From: Planctomycetota bacterium
Lineage (GTDB): Bacteria; Planctomycetota; UBA1135; JADKAF01
Length of the DNA stretch: 64,000 nt
Assembly: GCA_016719295.1 (NCBI GenBank)
Contig: JADKAF010000001.1
Coordinates: 3,658,001-3,722,000, forward strand
Reading direction: 5' to 3'
Shown here piece after piece: positions 16,574 through 25,230 of this stretch (position 1 is the stretch's first letter; each line of letters opens with the position of its first letter). Position numbers and translations under genes: made by a program. Under the pieces are notes generated by a model, which did no database searches, was not told the origin of the DNA, and worked only from the letters and a program-made list of their open reading frames with translations.

Positions 16574-19500
16574 TCAGCGCTTCGTCTCGAGCCCGAGCGT
16601 CGTCCCGTCCTCGAAGTGCACCGTGGCCTTCACCGCCGGCGCCGCCGCGGCATACGCGCGGTGCTCGAAGCACTCGTAGAACTCGCCCCAGCGCTGGGTC
16701 ACCCGCGCGACGCGCGGCTTCGAGTCCTCGTACTCGTAGACGACCTTCGCGATGCGCGTCATCAGCTTCTCGGGGCCGACGATCGCGAGGATCCACTCGG
16801 GGGTGGTGGCGGAGGGGTGCTGGAACGGGGAGGAGCTCACGCTGAGCGCCAAGCTCTCGCTCGGGGTCTCGACGGAGCCGAGCTGGATCTCGACGCCGGC
16901 GAGAGGGCGGTCGGAGAGATAGTGGCCGCCGGAGATGGTGTAGGGGCCGGCGGGAGCACGCACGCGTTTCCGGCTGATCGGCCAGGCGCCGACGTCGGGG
17001 AGCGGGAGGCCCTTCGAGTCGTCGAGGCGCAGGCTCTTGCCGAGCTTCGAGACGTCCCACCAACTGCCGATGGCTTGGATGTCGAGCTGCCAGAGACCGT
17101 CGCCGTAGTAGCGCTGGGTGTACGACCAGTTCACCGGCTCGGGGAGCTCGCCGACGCGGTCGGAGAACGCGACCTCGGTACCGCTGCGGCGACGCAGGGT
17201 GATCTTCATCGTCTCCGGCTCGAGGCTCCCGCGGCCGTAGGTGATGAGGCCCGGGACGCCGTCGGTGAAGTCGTCGATGCGATCGAAGAGATCGACCTCG
17301 GCATCCCAGAAGACCTGGCCGATCTTCGTGCGCTCGCTCTCCCAGGCATCGAGGACGAGGAGCCAGACGTCGGTCTGGCTGCGGCGCGCGCCGTGGTCGT
17401 AGCGCCGGAGGAAGAACTCCGTCGTGGAGCGCTCCGCCATCGCGCGGAGCTCGCCTTGCAGCGTCTCGCGCGTACCGTCCTGGAACTCGAGCTCGGCGCT
17501 CAGCGTGCACGGGCGATCGGCGCGCAGATAGAAGAGACCCTCCGGATCGTTGGTCTCGAACGGCGCGTACGGCGCGGCGAGATCGATCGAGTGGAGCCGG
17601 TAGACCGTCTTCACGAGCGGGCTCGTGCGGCGATTGCCATCGCGCGCGACGGAGAGCACGACCTGCCAGAGCGGACGCCCGTTCTCGTAGCCCCAGAACT
17701 TCTCGCGCACGCGGAGCTGCAGCGGCGGCCGGGAGTCGCCGGAGACGAAGCGGGAGAGCGATAGCTTCACCTGCTCCTCGTAGCCGGTGTGGTAGTGCAG
17801 GACCGCTTCGAGCGTGAAGGGCTGGGTGAAGACGGTCGAGAACCAGAGCAGCTCGGGCGAGCCGACGCGCTGGAGACGCTGCCGCGTGCGCTCGCGCGGC
17901 CCCACGGTGCGATGGATCCAGTCGATGCTCGCGATGCGCAGCAGATCCTGATCGGGGGCCACGAGCTGCAGCGTCGTTCCGAAGCACTCCGGATGCTCGA
18001 AGTCGAGGTAGGTCGTCGGCTTCTCCGTCGTGCTGACCTGGAAGCCGATGGTGTCGTTCGGCACCAGCGTGCGGCGGTGATCGAGGCGCAGCGTCTTCTC
18101 GCGGCCGTCCTTCCAGACGAGGCGGGCGTGGAGCACCGCGCGCTCGTCGCCGACCAGGCCCCACGTCCACTGCGGGTGCTCGCCGCCGCCGTAGACCTGG
18201 TACTCCTTCGGATCGCTGCCCGTCTCCTCGCGGAAGTAGACCTTGTCCAAGCGCTCGAGCGAGCGTCGATCGCCGACCAGGCGCACGTGGCCCGTGTACT
18301 CGGGGGCTCCGTTCTCGCGGCCGAGATAGCGGTTCCACGAGTCGAACGCGACGCGGTCGTCGTCGGGATAGCGCGTATCGGGCGCGAGCTCGATCCAGCG
18401 CTCGAGGGTCTGGGTACCGCCGCCCTTCAGGTGCAGCGTCGCGATGACGCGGAAGTCGCGGTCGGCGGTGCCGAAGAAGGGGAAGCCGCCGAGGCTGTCG
18501 TTCGACTCGACGACGGGCGGCGCGAAGAGCGGGTCGAGCAGGTAGCTCACGCGCTCGATGTCGAACACCTTGCGATACGGGCGATCGATGCTGAGCACCC
18601 AGGAGAAGAGAGGTCGACCGGCGTCGCTCTTCCCGATGCGCTTCGTCTCGATCTCGAGCGCGAACTCCTCGCGCACCACATCGCGGAGCGCCGTCTCTCG
18701 GGAGATCGCCTTGATGCCGCCGTCGATGTAATGGATCTCGGCGTGCAGACGCTCGGCCTTGTCGGTCCAGCCGATCGCGCGCTCGTCGGCCGGACGACCG
18801 TTGAAGCCCGTGTTCGTCATGCTGGGCTCAGCGGGTTTCTGGTCGCCCCAGTACCAGAGCACCTTGGCGATGTCGTTCCGTTGCTCGAGCGGATAGTCGA
18901 GCGTGGCTTCCCAGTAGAAGAGCGGCTTCCCTCCCTGACCCGGCCCGTGGTAGTGATCGCGGAAGCGGATCGCGGCGTCGCGGAAGTCGGCCTTCGGGTT
19001 CGGTCCCACGATCTCGGTCGCGAGCGTGCGCGTGGTTCCATCGGAGAGCGTGAGCTCGCCGCGGAGCTTCAGCGGATTGCGACGCGTCATGCCGAGCATC
19101 GAGAAGCGCGTCATGGCGAAGTCGGTTACCTGGCTCGCCTCGAGCCCCTGCTCGTCGAGCCACGTCCATCTCACGCGTGCCACACGCTCCAGGGCTTCGC
19201 GCGGGCCACGTAGCTCAGCCTGGAAGGTGTAGACGTAGCTCTCGGTGGCGCGATCGTAGTGCGAGATGTCCGAGGCGCCATGAGCGCGCAGCGCGACCTC
19301 GCCCACCTCCTTCGCGCGCACGCTCCCGTCGGCGAGCCGCTCGACGTCTTGCTCCAGGTCCTCGATGGTGCAGGCCCAGTTGCAGAAGACGCTGTCGCCC
19401 TGCGTGATCTCGATGCGGTCGAAGAGCTCGTAGCTCACCCACGCGTAGCCGTACTGGCACCATCGCTCGCCCCACGAGTTCTGCACGAGGAACGCCTGGC

Positions 19501-20200
19501 GCTCGTCGTCGTAGCCCGCGATGACCATCGCGTGCTTGCCGTGCGGTTGGCCCGGCTGGCGGAGCTTCCCGTCGCGCACGAAGGTCGCGGGGTCGTAGAG
19601 CTGGAAGCTGCCGGCGAGGAAGAGCGGGTTCACGTGCGCGCCGAAGACGACGAGCTGGCGGCGCTGCAGGGCGCGGCGGATCGCGCGGCGGTTCTCGAGG
19701 AGCACCAGGTCGAGCACAGGGTAGGAGCGCGCTTCGGCGCGCGCGGCCTCGCTCGGCTGGACGGTGTAGTTCCCCGCCTGGTACGGGCTGGTCGCGAGCG
19801 TGGCGCAGCCGTGCTCGGCCATGAACTTCACCATCTTGTAGAAGTTCGTGCCGGCGTCCTGGCCGCCGTTCAGCTGGTTGTAGAGGAAGAGCGGCGAGAA
19901 GATGCGGCTCGGGTGATCGGGCTTCCAGCCTTGGTCGCGCGCCTCGAGGTAGCTCTTCGCCGCGTAGCCCACGGCCCACGCGGTGCAGTCGTTCATCCCC
20001 TGCGATCCCACGCGCGGCAGCCAGCGCCGCAGATCCACTACCTGCTCCTCGATGAGCTCGATCTCGTCGCCCCCGAGGCGCTTCAAGCTCGCCAGCTCAT
20101 CGCGAGTGGGGTCGATGCTGCCGGTCTGAGCCGAGAGGGATCCCGCGCCGAGAGCGAGGACGGAGAAGGCGAGCAGCAGGACACGGGGTGCAGCGAGCAT
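16574..20200 (-). CDS. Secreted papain-like (C1A) peptidase with multiple YEATS-like domains
   Basis: 1208 residues. Signal peptide 1-24 (ending SLSAQ). Peptidase domain ~45-270 with Gln67 and Cys72 in VGSQGMNDCTAWA, His223 in GKHAMVIAGYDD and Asn241 in QNSWGERW, all four papain-family residues in the right order. The remaining ~920 residues are about eight or nine beta-sandwich repeats of ~95-105 residues. Each begins with a FWGYENGRPLWQ-type strand, has a V-x-Y-x-L (or V-x-W) strand as in IERVSYLLDPLF, and ends with a strand such as ATLHLKGGGTQTLE. This is the pattern of prokaryotic YEATS (pYEATS) domains. The role is inferred as a secreted or surface protease whose beta array binds a partner or substrate. 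Convergent with the CBS-hemerythrin gene. Confidence 0.82.
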   Translation of the reverse strand: MLAAPRVLLLAFSVLALGAGSLSAQTGSIDPTRDELASLKRLGGDEIELIEEQVVDLRRWLPRVGSQGMNDCTAWAVGYAAKSYLEARDQGWKPDHPSRIFSPLFLYNQLNGGQDAGTNFYKMVKFMAEHGCATLATSPYQAGNYTVQPSEAARAEARSYPVLDLVLLENRRAIRRALQRRQLVVFGAHVNPLFLAGSFQLYDPATFVRDGKLRQPGQPHGKHAMVIAGYDDERQAFLVQNSWGERWCQYGYAWVSYELFDRIEITQGDSVFCNWACTIEDLEQDVERLADGSVRAKEVGEVALRAHGASDISHYDRATESYVYTFQAELRGPREALERVARVRWTWLDEQGLEASQVTDFAMTRFSMLGMTRRNPLKLRGELTLSDGTTRTLATEIVGPNPKADFRDAAIRFRDHYHGPGQGGKPLFYWEATLDYPLEQRNDIAKVLWYWGDQKPAEPSMTNTGFNGRPADERAIGWTDKAERLHAEIHYIDGGIKAISRETALRDVVREEFALEIETKRIGKSDAGRPLFSWVLSIDRPYRKVFDIERVSYLLDPLFAPPVVESNDSLGGFPFFGTADRDFRVIATLHLKGGGTQTLERWIELAPDTRYPDDDRVAFDSWNRYLGRENGAPEYTGHVRLVGDRRSLERLDKVYFREETGSDPKEYQVYGGGEHPQWTWGLVGDERAVLHARLVWKDGREKTLRLDHRRTLVPNDTIGFQVSTTEKPTTYLDFEHPECFGTTLQLVAPDQDLLRIASIDWIHRTVGPRERTRQRLQRVGSPELLWFSTVFTQPFTLEAVLHYHTGYEEQVKLSLSRFVSGDSRPPLQLRVREKFWGYENGRPLWQVVLSVARDGNRRTSPLVKTVYRLHSIDLAAPYAPFETNDPEGLFYLRADRPCTLSAELEFQDGTRETLQGELRAMAERSTTEFFLRRYDHGARRSQTDVWLLVLDAWESERTKIGQVFWDAEVDLFDRIDDFTDGVPGLITYGRGSLEPETMKITLRRRSGTEVAFSDRVGELPEPVNWSYTQRYYGDGLWQLDIQAIGSWWDVSKLGKSLRLDDSKGLPLPDVGAWPISRKRVRAPAGPYTISGGHYLSDRPLAGVEIQLGSVETPSESLALSVSSSPFQHPSATTPEWILAIVGPEKLMTRIAKVVYEYEDSKPRVARVTQRWGEFYECFEHRAYAAAAPAVKATVHFEDGTTLGLETKR

Positions 20201-20280
20201 GCGACCGACGCCGAGGGGAGAAGGGAAGCGCTAGCTCGACCTTCGGCCACTCCGCGCCCACTCTTGATCCCACTGCGAGG

Positions 20281-20300
20281 TAAAGGTCCCAGCCACCTCC
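20281..20300. repeat. Short inverted motif AAGGTCCCAGCCACCT
   Basis: Imperfect palindrome of the AAGGT-tCCAGg-ACCT type, also present at 47586-47603. It lies just upstream of the papain-type gene in a repeat-dense 209-nt spacer. Confidence 0.4.
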
Positions 20301-20307
20301 ACTCGCC

Positions 20308-20343
20308 GTCGATCAGCGAGGGGTCTGACCCCTCCTTGATCGA
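20308..20343. repeat. REP-like palindrome, core GGGGTCTGACCCC
   Basis: GTCGATCAGCGA...GGGGTCTGACCCC...TTGATCGAG. Full copy in the spacer between the papain-type gene and the AI-2E-type permease gene. Confidence 0.9.
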
Positions 20344-20347
20344 GAAC

Positions 20348-20366
20348 AGGGGTTCTGACCCCCTTG
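20348..20366. repeat. Partial REP-like core GGGGTTCTGACCCCC
   Basis: Core-only copy with a 1-nt insertion and no GATC flanks, immediately next to the copy at 20308-20343. Confidence 0.65.
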
Positions 20367-20397
20367 CGGATTCAAAGGGCCGCAGGGGCGCAGCGAA

Positions 20398-20421
20398 GGG
20401 GTCTGACCCCTATTTGATCGG
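20398..20421. repeat. REP-like copy overlapping the 3' end of the permease gene
   Basis: Core GGGGTCTGACCCC followed by TATTTGATCGG. Read on the minus strand, its right half supplies the final codons (Pro-Ile-Lys) and the TAG stop of the AI-2E-type permease, so the element inserted into or defines the gene end. Confidence 0.85.
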
Positions 20422-21465
20422 CTCGGCAACCCAGCCGGCGAGGAGGCGGTAGCTCACGGCGAGGATGACCGGGCCGACGAAGAGGCCGATCAGGCCGAAG
20501 GAGAGGAGGCCGCCGATCACGCCCCCGAAGATGAGGAGCAGCGGGAGATCCGCGCCGCGTTTGATGAGCACGGGGCGGATCACGTTGTCCATCGTGCCGG
20601 CGACGATGGTCCAGACGAGGAGGAGGGTGCCCCAGCCGGCGCCGACCTTCCAGAAGAGCCATACCGTCGCGGGAGCGAGCACCAGGGTCGGCCCGAGCTG
20701 CGCGATGCAGAGCAGCAGCATGAGCGCGGTGAGCAAACCTGCGAACGGGACGCCGGCGATCAGCAGGCCGATCCCCCCGAAGGCGGTCTGCAGGAGCGCG
20801 GTGATCCCGACGCCGAGGGCAACGGCGCGAGTGGCGCTCGCAGCGAGACGCATCGCCGCCTCGCCGCGCTCCCCTGCCAGCCGGCGCCCGAAGCGCAGCA
20901 CACCTTCGGCGGCGACCTCGCCGCGCGCGAAGATCAGCGCCGCGAGCACGACCGTGATCAGGAACTGCACGACCAGAGTGCCGACGTGGCCGATCTGCCC
21001 GAGCATCCAGCGCGCGCCGTCGTCCGCGTACGGCGTCAGGCGCGCCGCGAGCCCTTCGGGTCCGCCTGCAGCGATCTTCTCCCATTGCTCGGCGAGCGAC
21101 TCGCCGACGCCGGGAATGCCGCGCACGAACTCCGGTGGGCGCGGCAAGCCACTCGAGCGCAGCTCCTCGCCCCACGCACCGAAGCGATCCGACTCCGCGA
21201 CCACGACGAGCACCGCTGAGGCGACCGGCAGGATCAGCAACAGGAGCAACGCCATCGTCATCGTCGCGGTGGCCGCCCGGCGCGAGCCGCCGAACCGACG
21301 CTCGAGAGCGATCAACAGCGGCCAGGTGGTCACCGCGATCGTCGTCGCCCAGATCCCCGCCGCGAGGAACGGCCGGAGGATCCAGAGCGAGCCCAGGATC
21401 AGCAGGCCGAGGGAGAGGACCGCCAGCGTCGTGCGCGCGATCTCGGGCCGGGTCTCGGTGGTCAC
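20410..21465 (-). CDS. AI-2E family (PerM/YdiK-type) permease
   Basis: 351 residues with about seven or eight transmembrane segments in the AI-2E arrangement: two N-terminal helices (LAVLSLGLLILGSLWIL, IWATTIAVTTWPLLI), a third (MALLLLLILPVASAVLVVVAES), a soluble region (~95-160), then helices with ALGVGITALLQTAFGGIGLLIAGVPF and GTMDNVIRPVLIKRGADLPLLLIFGGVIGGLLSFGLIGLFVGPVILAV, the family signature near the C-terminus. Members export small metabolites or act in Na+/H+ exchange; the substrate here is unknown. It starts with GTG, 13 nt after the prolyl oligopeptidase stop, so the two genes are likely co-transcribed. Its last codons are formed by a palindromic repeat. Confidence 0.85.
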   Translation of the reverse strand: MTTETRPEIARTTLAVLSLGLLILGSLWILRPFLAAGIWATTIAVTTWPLLIALERRFGGSRRAATATMTMALLLLLILPVASAVLVVVAESDRFGAWGEELRSSGLPRPPEFVRGIPGVGESLAEQWEKIAAGGPEGLAARLTPYADDGARWMLGQIGHVGTLVVQFLITVVLAALIFARGEVAAEGVLRFGRRLAGERGEAAMRLAASATRAVALGVGITALLQTAFGGIGLLIAGVPFAGLLTALMLLLCIAQLGPTLVLAPATVWLFWKVGAGWGTLLLVWTIVAGTMDNVIRPVLIKRGADLPLLLIFGGVIGGLLSFGLIGLFVGPVILAVSYRLLAGWVAEPIK

Positions 21466-21478
21466 AGGAGCTCCGAGC

Positions 21479-23662
21479 TCAGCGCTTCGGGTTCGCCGCG
21501 TCGCCGAGGCCGCGCGGAGAGACGCCCAGGTTCGCGAAGAGGAACGCGTAGACGTCGGCCGTGGTCTCGATCTGCTTCTTCGTGCTGCTCGCGCCGTGGC
21601 CCGACTTCGTCTCGATGCGGATCAGCGCGGGACGCCTCTTCGCCGCCTGCTCCTGCAGCGCCGCCGCATACTTGAACGAGTGCGCGGGAACGACGCGATC
21701 GTCGTGGTCAGCGGTCGTGATCAAGGTCGCGGGATAGTCGACGCCGGCGCGGATGTTGTGCAGCGGCGAGTACGCGTAGAGAGCTTTGAACTCCGCCGGA
21801 TCGTCGCTCGAGCCGTAGTCGGCGATCCAGTTCCACCCGATGGTGAACTTCTGGAAGCGCAGCATGTCCATGACGCCGACCTGCGGGATCGCGGCGGCGA
21901 AGAGCTCGGGGCGCTGATTGATCACGGCGCCGACGAGCAGGCCGCCGTTCGAGCCGCCCTGCAGCGCGAGCTTCGCCGGCGAGGTGACCTTGCTCGCGAT
22001 CAGCCACTCGGCCGCAGCGATGCAGTCGTCGAAGACGTTCTGCTTCCGCAGCTTCGTTCCGGCCTGGTGCCATTCCTCGCCGTACTCGCCACCGCCGCGC
22101 AGATTCATCACGGCGTAGACGAAGCCCTGCTCGAGGAGCGCCAAGCGCAGCGCGCTGAAGCTCGGCGTCTGCGAGATGTTGAAGCCGCCATAGCCGTAGA
22201 GCAGCGTCGGGTTCGCGCCTTCGCGCGCGAGCCCCTTCTTGTGCACGAGGAACATCGGGATCTTCGTCCCGTCCTTGCTCGGGTAGAAGACCTGCTCCGT
22301 CTCGTAGGCCGCGGGGTCATAGCCAGGGATGCTCACGCTGCGGAAGATCTCGCTGCGCGCCGAGGCGATCTCGTAGCGGAAGATCGTCGGCGCGTAGGTG
22401 AACGAGGTGAAGGTGTAGAAGACGGCCTCGTCGTCGGGGTTGCCGCCGAAGCCCGTCGCCGAGCCCAGGCCCGGCAGCGCGATCTCGCGCTCGAGGGCGC
22501 CGTCGCGCGCGTGCACCTGCACGCGGGATGCCACGTCCTTCGAGTAGAGCGCGAAGAGCTTGCCGCCGGCGCTCGCGACGCCCTGCAGCGGCGTTGTCTT
22601 CTCGGCGATCACGACCTCCCAGTGCTGCTCCTCGGTGCGCGCGGGATCGATGCGCACGACGCGGCCCTTCGGCGCACCGCGCTCGGTCCGCACCAGCAGC
22701 TTGCCGTCGACGTGATCGATCACCTGGAAGCGGTCGTCGCCGATCTCGGCCACGATCGGCTGGAAGCTCGTCCCGTCCTGCGCGAGGTCGCGCACGAAGA
22801 GCGAGTTCCCCATCTTGCCCGTGCCGCGATCCGAGATGCTGAGCACCGCGAAGCGCTCGTCGTCGGTCGTCGACAGCATGTGGAAGCGCTGCGGGTGCTG
22901 CTCATCGCTGTAGACGAGCTGATCCGTGCTCTGGCTCGTACCGATGCGGTGGTAGTAGACGCGGTGGTCGACGTTCCTCGAGGAGAGCTCCTCGCCCGGC
23001 TTTGGCGCGGGGTAGCGACTGTAGAAGAAGCCGTCGCCGTACCACGCGAGACCGGAGACCTTCACCCACTCGATGCGGTCGTCGAGCAGCTTCCTCGTCG
23101 CGAGCTCGAGCACGCGGTACTCCTGCCAGTCGGAGCCGCTCTTCGAGACGCCGTAGGCGAGGTAGCGCGCGTCCTTCGACGGCGCGGTCGTCGTGAGCCG
23201 CACCGTGCCGTCCTCCGACCAGGTGTTCGGATCGATCAGCACCTCGGGCTCGCCGTCGTAGCCCTTCTGCACGTAGAGCACGCTCTGATTCTGCAGGCCG
23301 TCGTTCTTCGAATAGAAGACATAAGGCCCCTTCCGCGAGGGCGCCGAGAAGCGCGGGTGATCATAGAGCGCTTCCAGTCGCGCCTGAAGCGGACGGCGAT
23401 ACGAGAGCTTCTCCAGATAGCCGAAGCTCACCGCGTTCTGCGCCTCGACCCAAGCCGCGGTCTCCGCCGAGCGATCGTCCTCGAGCCAGCGATAGGGATC
23501 GGCGACCTTCGTCCCGTGGTAGTCGTCGACTTGGTCGACCTTGCGCGTGGCGGGGTAGCGCCACGCGTCCTGCGCAGCGCCAGTGGCCGCGCACGCAGCG
23601 CCGAGCAGCGAGAGCGAAGTCGAGCGCGCGAGGCGGATCGCGAGCGAGAGAGGACGAGTCAT
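21479..23662 (-). CDS. Prolyl oligopeptidase family (S9A) serine peptidase
   Basis: 727 residues with an N-terminal signal peptide (LARSTSLSLLGAACAATGAAQ), so it is exported. The N-terminal anchor has DDYHGTKVADPYRWLEDDRSAETAAWVEAQN, the classic POP start. Residues ~75-430 form the seven-bladed propeller that gates the active site. The C-terminal alpha/beta hydrolase has NPTLLYGYGGFNIS, NLRGGGEYGEEWH, nucleophile Ser in LQGGSNGGLL, Asp in TADHDDRVVPAHSFKY and His in KSGHGASSTKK. Length and motif order match the family. It probably cleaves proline-containing peptides in the periplasm. Operon with the AI-2E-type permease gene downstream. Confidence 0.93.
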   Translation of the reverse strand: MTRPLSLAIRLARSTSLSLLGAACAATGAAQDAWRYPATRKVDQVDDYHGTKVADPYRWLEDDRSAETAAWVEAQNAVSFGYLEKLSYRRPLQARLEALYDHPRFSAPSRKGPYVFYSKNDGLQNQSVLYVQKGYDGEPEVLIDPNTWSEDGTVRLTTTAPSKDARYLAYGVSKSGSDWQEYRVLELATRKLLDDRIEWVKVSGLAWYGDGFFYSRYPAPKPGEELSSRNVDHRVYYHRIGTSQSTDQLVYSDEQHPQRFHMLSTTDDERFAVLSISDRGTGKMGNSLFVRDLAQDGTSFQPIVAEIGDDRFQVIDHVDGKLLVRTERGAPKGRVVRIDPARTEEQHWEVVIAEKTTPLQGVASAGGKLFALYSKDVASRVQVHARDGALEREIALPGLGSATGFGGNPDDEAVFYTFTSFTYAPTIFRYEIASARSEIFRSVSIPGYDPAAYETEQVFYPSKDGTKIPMFLVHKKGLAREGANPTLLYGYGGFNISQTPSFSALRLALLEQGFVYAVMNLRGGGEYGEEWHQAGTKLRKQNVFDDCIAAAEWLIASKVTSPAKLALQGGSNGGLLVGAVINQRPELFAAAIPQVGVMDMLRFQKFTIGWNWIADYGSSDDPAEFKALYAYSPLHNIRAGVDYPATLITTADHDDRVVPAHSFKYAAALQEQAAKRRPALIRIETKSGHGASSTKKQIETTADVYAFLFANLGVSPRGLGDAANPKR

Positions 23663-23737
23663 CGGAATCGAGCTCCAGCGAGCGGAGAACGAGCGGGTGG
23701 CGGCGATGCTAGCCCGGATCGGCAGCGGAGACCACGC

Positions 23738-24973
23738 TCAGATCTCCGCCCGCTCCGGAGCCTCCGGCGCGAGCCGCTGCACCCGCCGCGCGTAGAGCGC
23801 CGCCCCGGGCGCCGCGCTCATCCCGTGCAAGAAGATGCTGAGCATCACGGTGGCGATCACGGCGAGACGCAGGTCGTTCTCGCTGCTCGTGCGGAGCTGC
23901 TCTTCGAGATAGACGAGCCCGAGCACGATGGAGGCGAGGCCACGCGGCCCGAACCACCCGGTGAACAGGATGGTCGAGCGATCGAGGCGCGCGCCGACGA
24001 GTGCGATCGCCACGGGCAGCATGCGCACGACGGTGAGGCTCGCGAGCGCGTAGGCGATGTGCCGAATCTCGAGATGCGGTATGGCGAGTGGAAGGATCAG
24101 TCCGAAGAGGAAGAAGACCGAGAGATTGAAGAGCTGGCCCCAGCTCTCGGTGAACTCCACCGCGTGCTTGGGTGCGTGCTCGAAGCCGCGCTGCACCGCG
24201 AGCCCGCCCACGAACGCGGCGATGAACATGCTCGCGTGGAGCTCCTCGGAGGCGAGCAGGCAGAGCAAGGGCAGCACGACCACGCCGAGCGGCTGCCACG
24301 CCGCGGCGATCGCGCCGCGGCGATGGGCGAAGCCGAGGAGCTTGCCGCCGCCCCAGCCGATGCCGATACCGAGCAGCGCGCCCAAGCCGAGCTGCTCCCA
24401 GAGGAAGCTCAGCAACGAAGGCTGAGCGCTCGCCGCGGCGTCCGCGAGCTGCTGCTCGACCACCGCCATGAAGAAGAGCAGGAAGGGCACGGAGAGGCCG
24501 TCGTTCAGCCCGGCCTCCGCGTTCAGCGCTTGGCGGATCTTCGCCGGCACGCGCGGGTGGTTCACGATCACCTGGCCCAGGCCCGCGTCCGTGGGTGCCA
24601 AGATCGCGGCGAGGATCCCGGCCTCCCAGAGCGACATCCCGGGGAAGAGCAGGATCGCCCCGAGCGCGCCGAGCGCGATCGTGAGCGGCATGCCGAGCGC
24701 CAAGAGGCGCAGAGGCAGGCTCCGGCTCGAGCGCAGCACGCGCAGATCGGCGTGGCTCGCATCGGCGAAGAGCAGCAGCACGAGACCGACTTCGGCGATG
24801 CCGAGGAGCTGTGCCTGGCTCGCGTGCGATACCTCGCCGCTAGGTGCCAGCAAGGCTAGGAGGATCCCCGCCGCCGTGAACGCGATGGGCGCCGTGAGGA
24901 GCGAACGCTCGAAGCGCTTCGAGACGAGGCTCCAGGCGAAGACGAGCCCGAGGAAGATCGCCAGCAGATGCAT
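23738..24973 (-). CDS. CPA-family Na+(K+)/H+ antiporter
   Basis: 411 residues with about 11-12 hydrophobic segments. The family core is visible: GILAAILAPTDAGLGQVIV (unwound TM4-like motif) and LNAEAGLNDGLSVPFLLFF (TM5 with the NDG pair corresponding to the ion-binding ND/DD motif of NhaP-like CPA1 proteins). Further helices include GLVLLLFADASHADL and FTGWFGPRGLASIVLGLVYLEEQL, the G-x-RG-x-x-S motif typical of CPA1. It has no C-terminal TrkA or CNMP domain. It exchanges monovalent cations for protons for pH or salt homeostasis. It lies last in a three-gene minus-strand run with a small membrane protein and phosphofructokinase (gaps of 16-19 nt). Confidence 0.88.
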   Translation of the reverse strand: MHLLAIFLGLVFAWSLVSKRFERSLLTAPIAFTAAGILLALLAPSGEVSHASQAQLLGIAEVGLVLLLFADASHADLRVLRSSRSLPLRLLALGMPLTIALGALGAILLFPGMSLWEAGILAAILAPTDAGLGQVIVNHPRVPAKIRQALNAEAGLNDGLSVPFLLFFMAVVEQQLADAAASAQPSLLSFLWEQLGLGALLGIGIGWGGGKLLGFAHRRGAIAAAWQPLGVVVLPLLCLLASEELHASMFIAAFVGGLAVQRGFEHAPKHAVEFTESWGQLFNLSVFFLFGLILPLAIPHLEIRHIAYALASLTVVRMLPVAIALVGARLDRSTILFTGWFGPRGLASIVLGLVYLEEQLRTSSENDLRLAVIATVMLSIFLHGMSAAPGAALYARRVQRLAPEAPERAEI

Positions 24974-24992
24974 CGGCCCGGTACCTCCGCGC

Positions 24993-25214
24993 TCAGCGCC
25001 TCGACGGCGAGAGGAAGATCATGCGCAAGAGCTCTTCCTGGCCGAGCGCGCGCAGGAGCTCCGGCGCGAGCGTGTAGCCGAAGCAGAGCACGAGCAGCCA
25101 GAGCGGTACGGCCCAGGAGCGCGGCCACACCAACGCGATCAGATGGAACGTGGTGCAGAAGAAGAGCGAAGGCGGAAGGACGAGCGTCCGCTCGTGCAGG
25201 ATCCGATGCCACAT
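24993..25214 (-). CDS. Small two-helix membrane protein
   Basis: 73 residues with two hydrophobic helices (LPPSLFFCTTFHLIALVW and AVPLWLLVLCFGYTLAPELL), then an amphipathic, basic tail. The ATG is at 25214. It lies 16 nt after phosphofructokinase and 19 nt before the antiporter gene on the same strand, so it is real by context. No family is recognised. It could be an accessory subunit of the antiporter. Confidence 0.6.
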   Translation of the reverse strand: MWHRILHERTLVLPPSLFFCTTFHLIALVWPRSWAVPLWLLVLCFGYTLAPELLRALGQEELLRMIFLSPSRR

Positions 25215-25230
25215 GCGAGGCGCGCTCCGT

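Noticed and set aside
20465..24859. Long plus-strand open frame (1464 codons)
   Set aside because: Antisense to the AI-2E-type permease, prolyl oligopeptidase and antiporter genes, all of which have family motifs. No protein family is visible on the plus strand.
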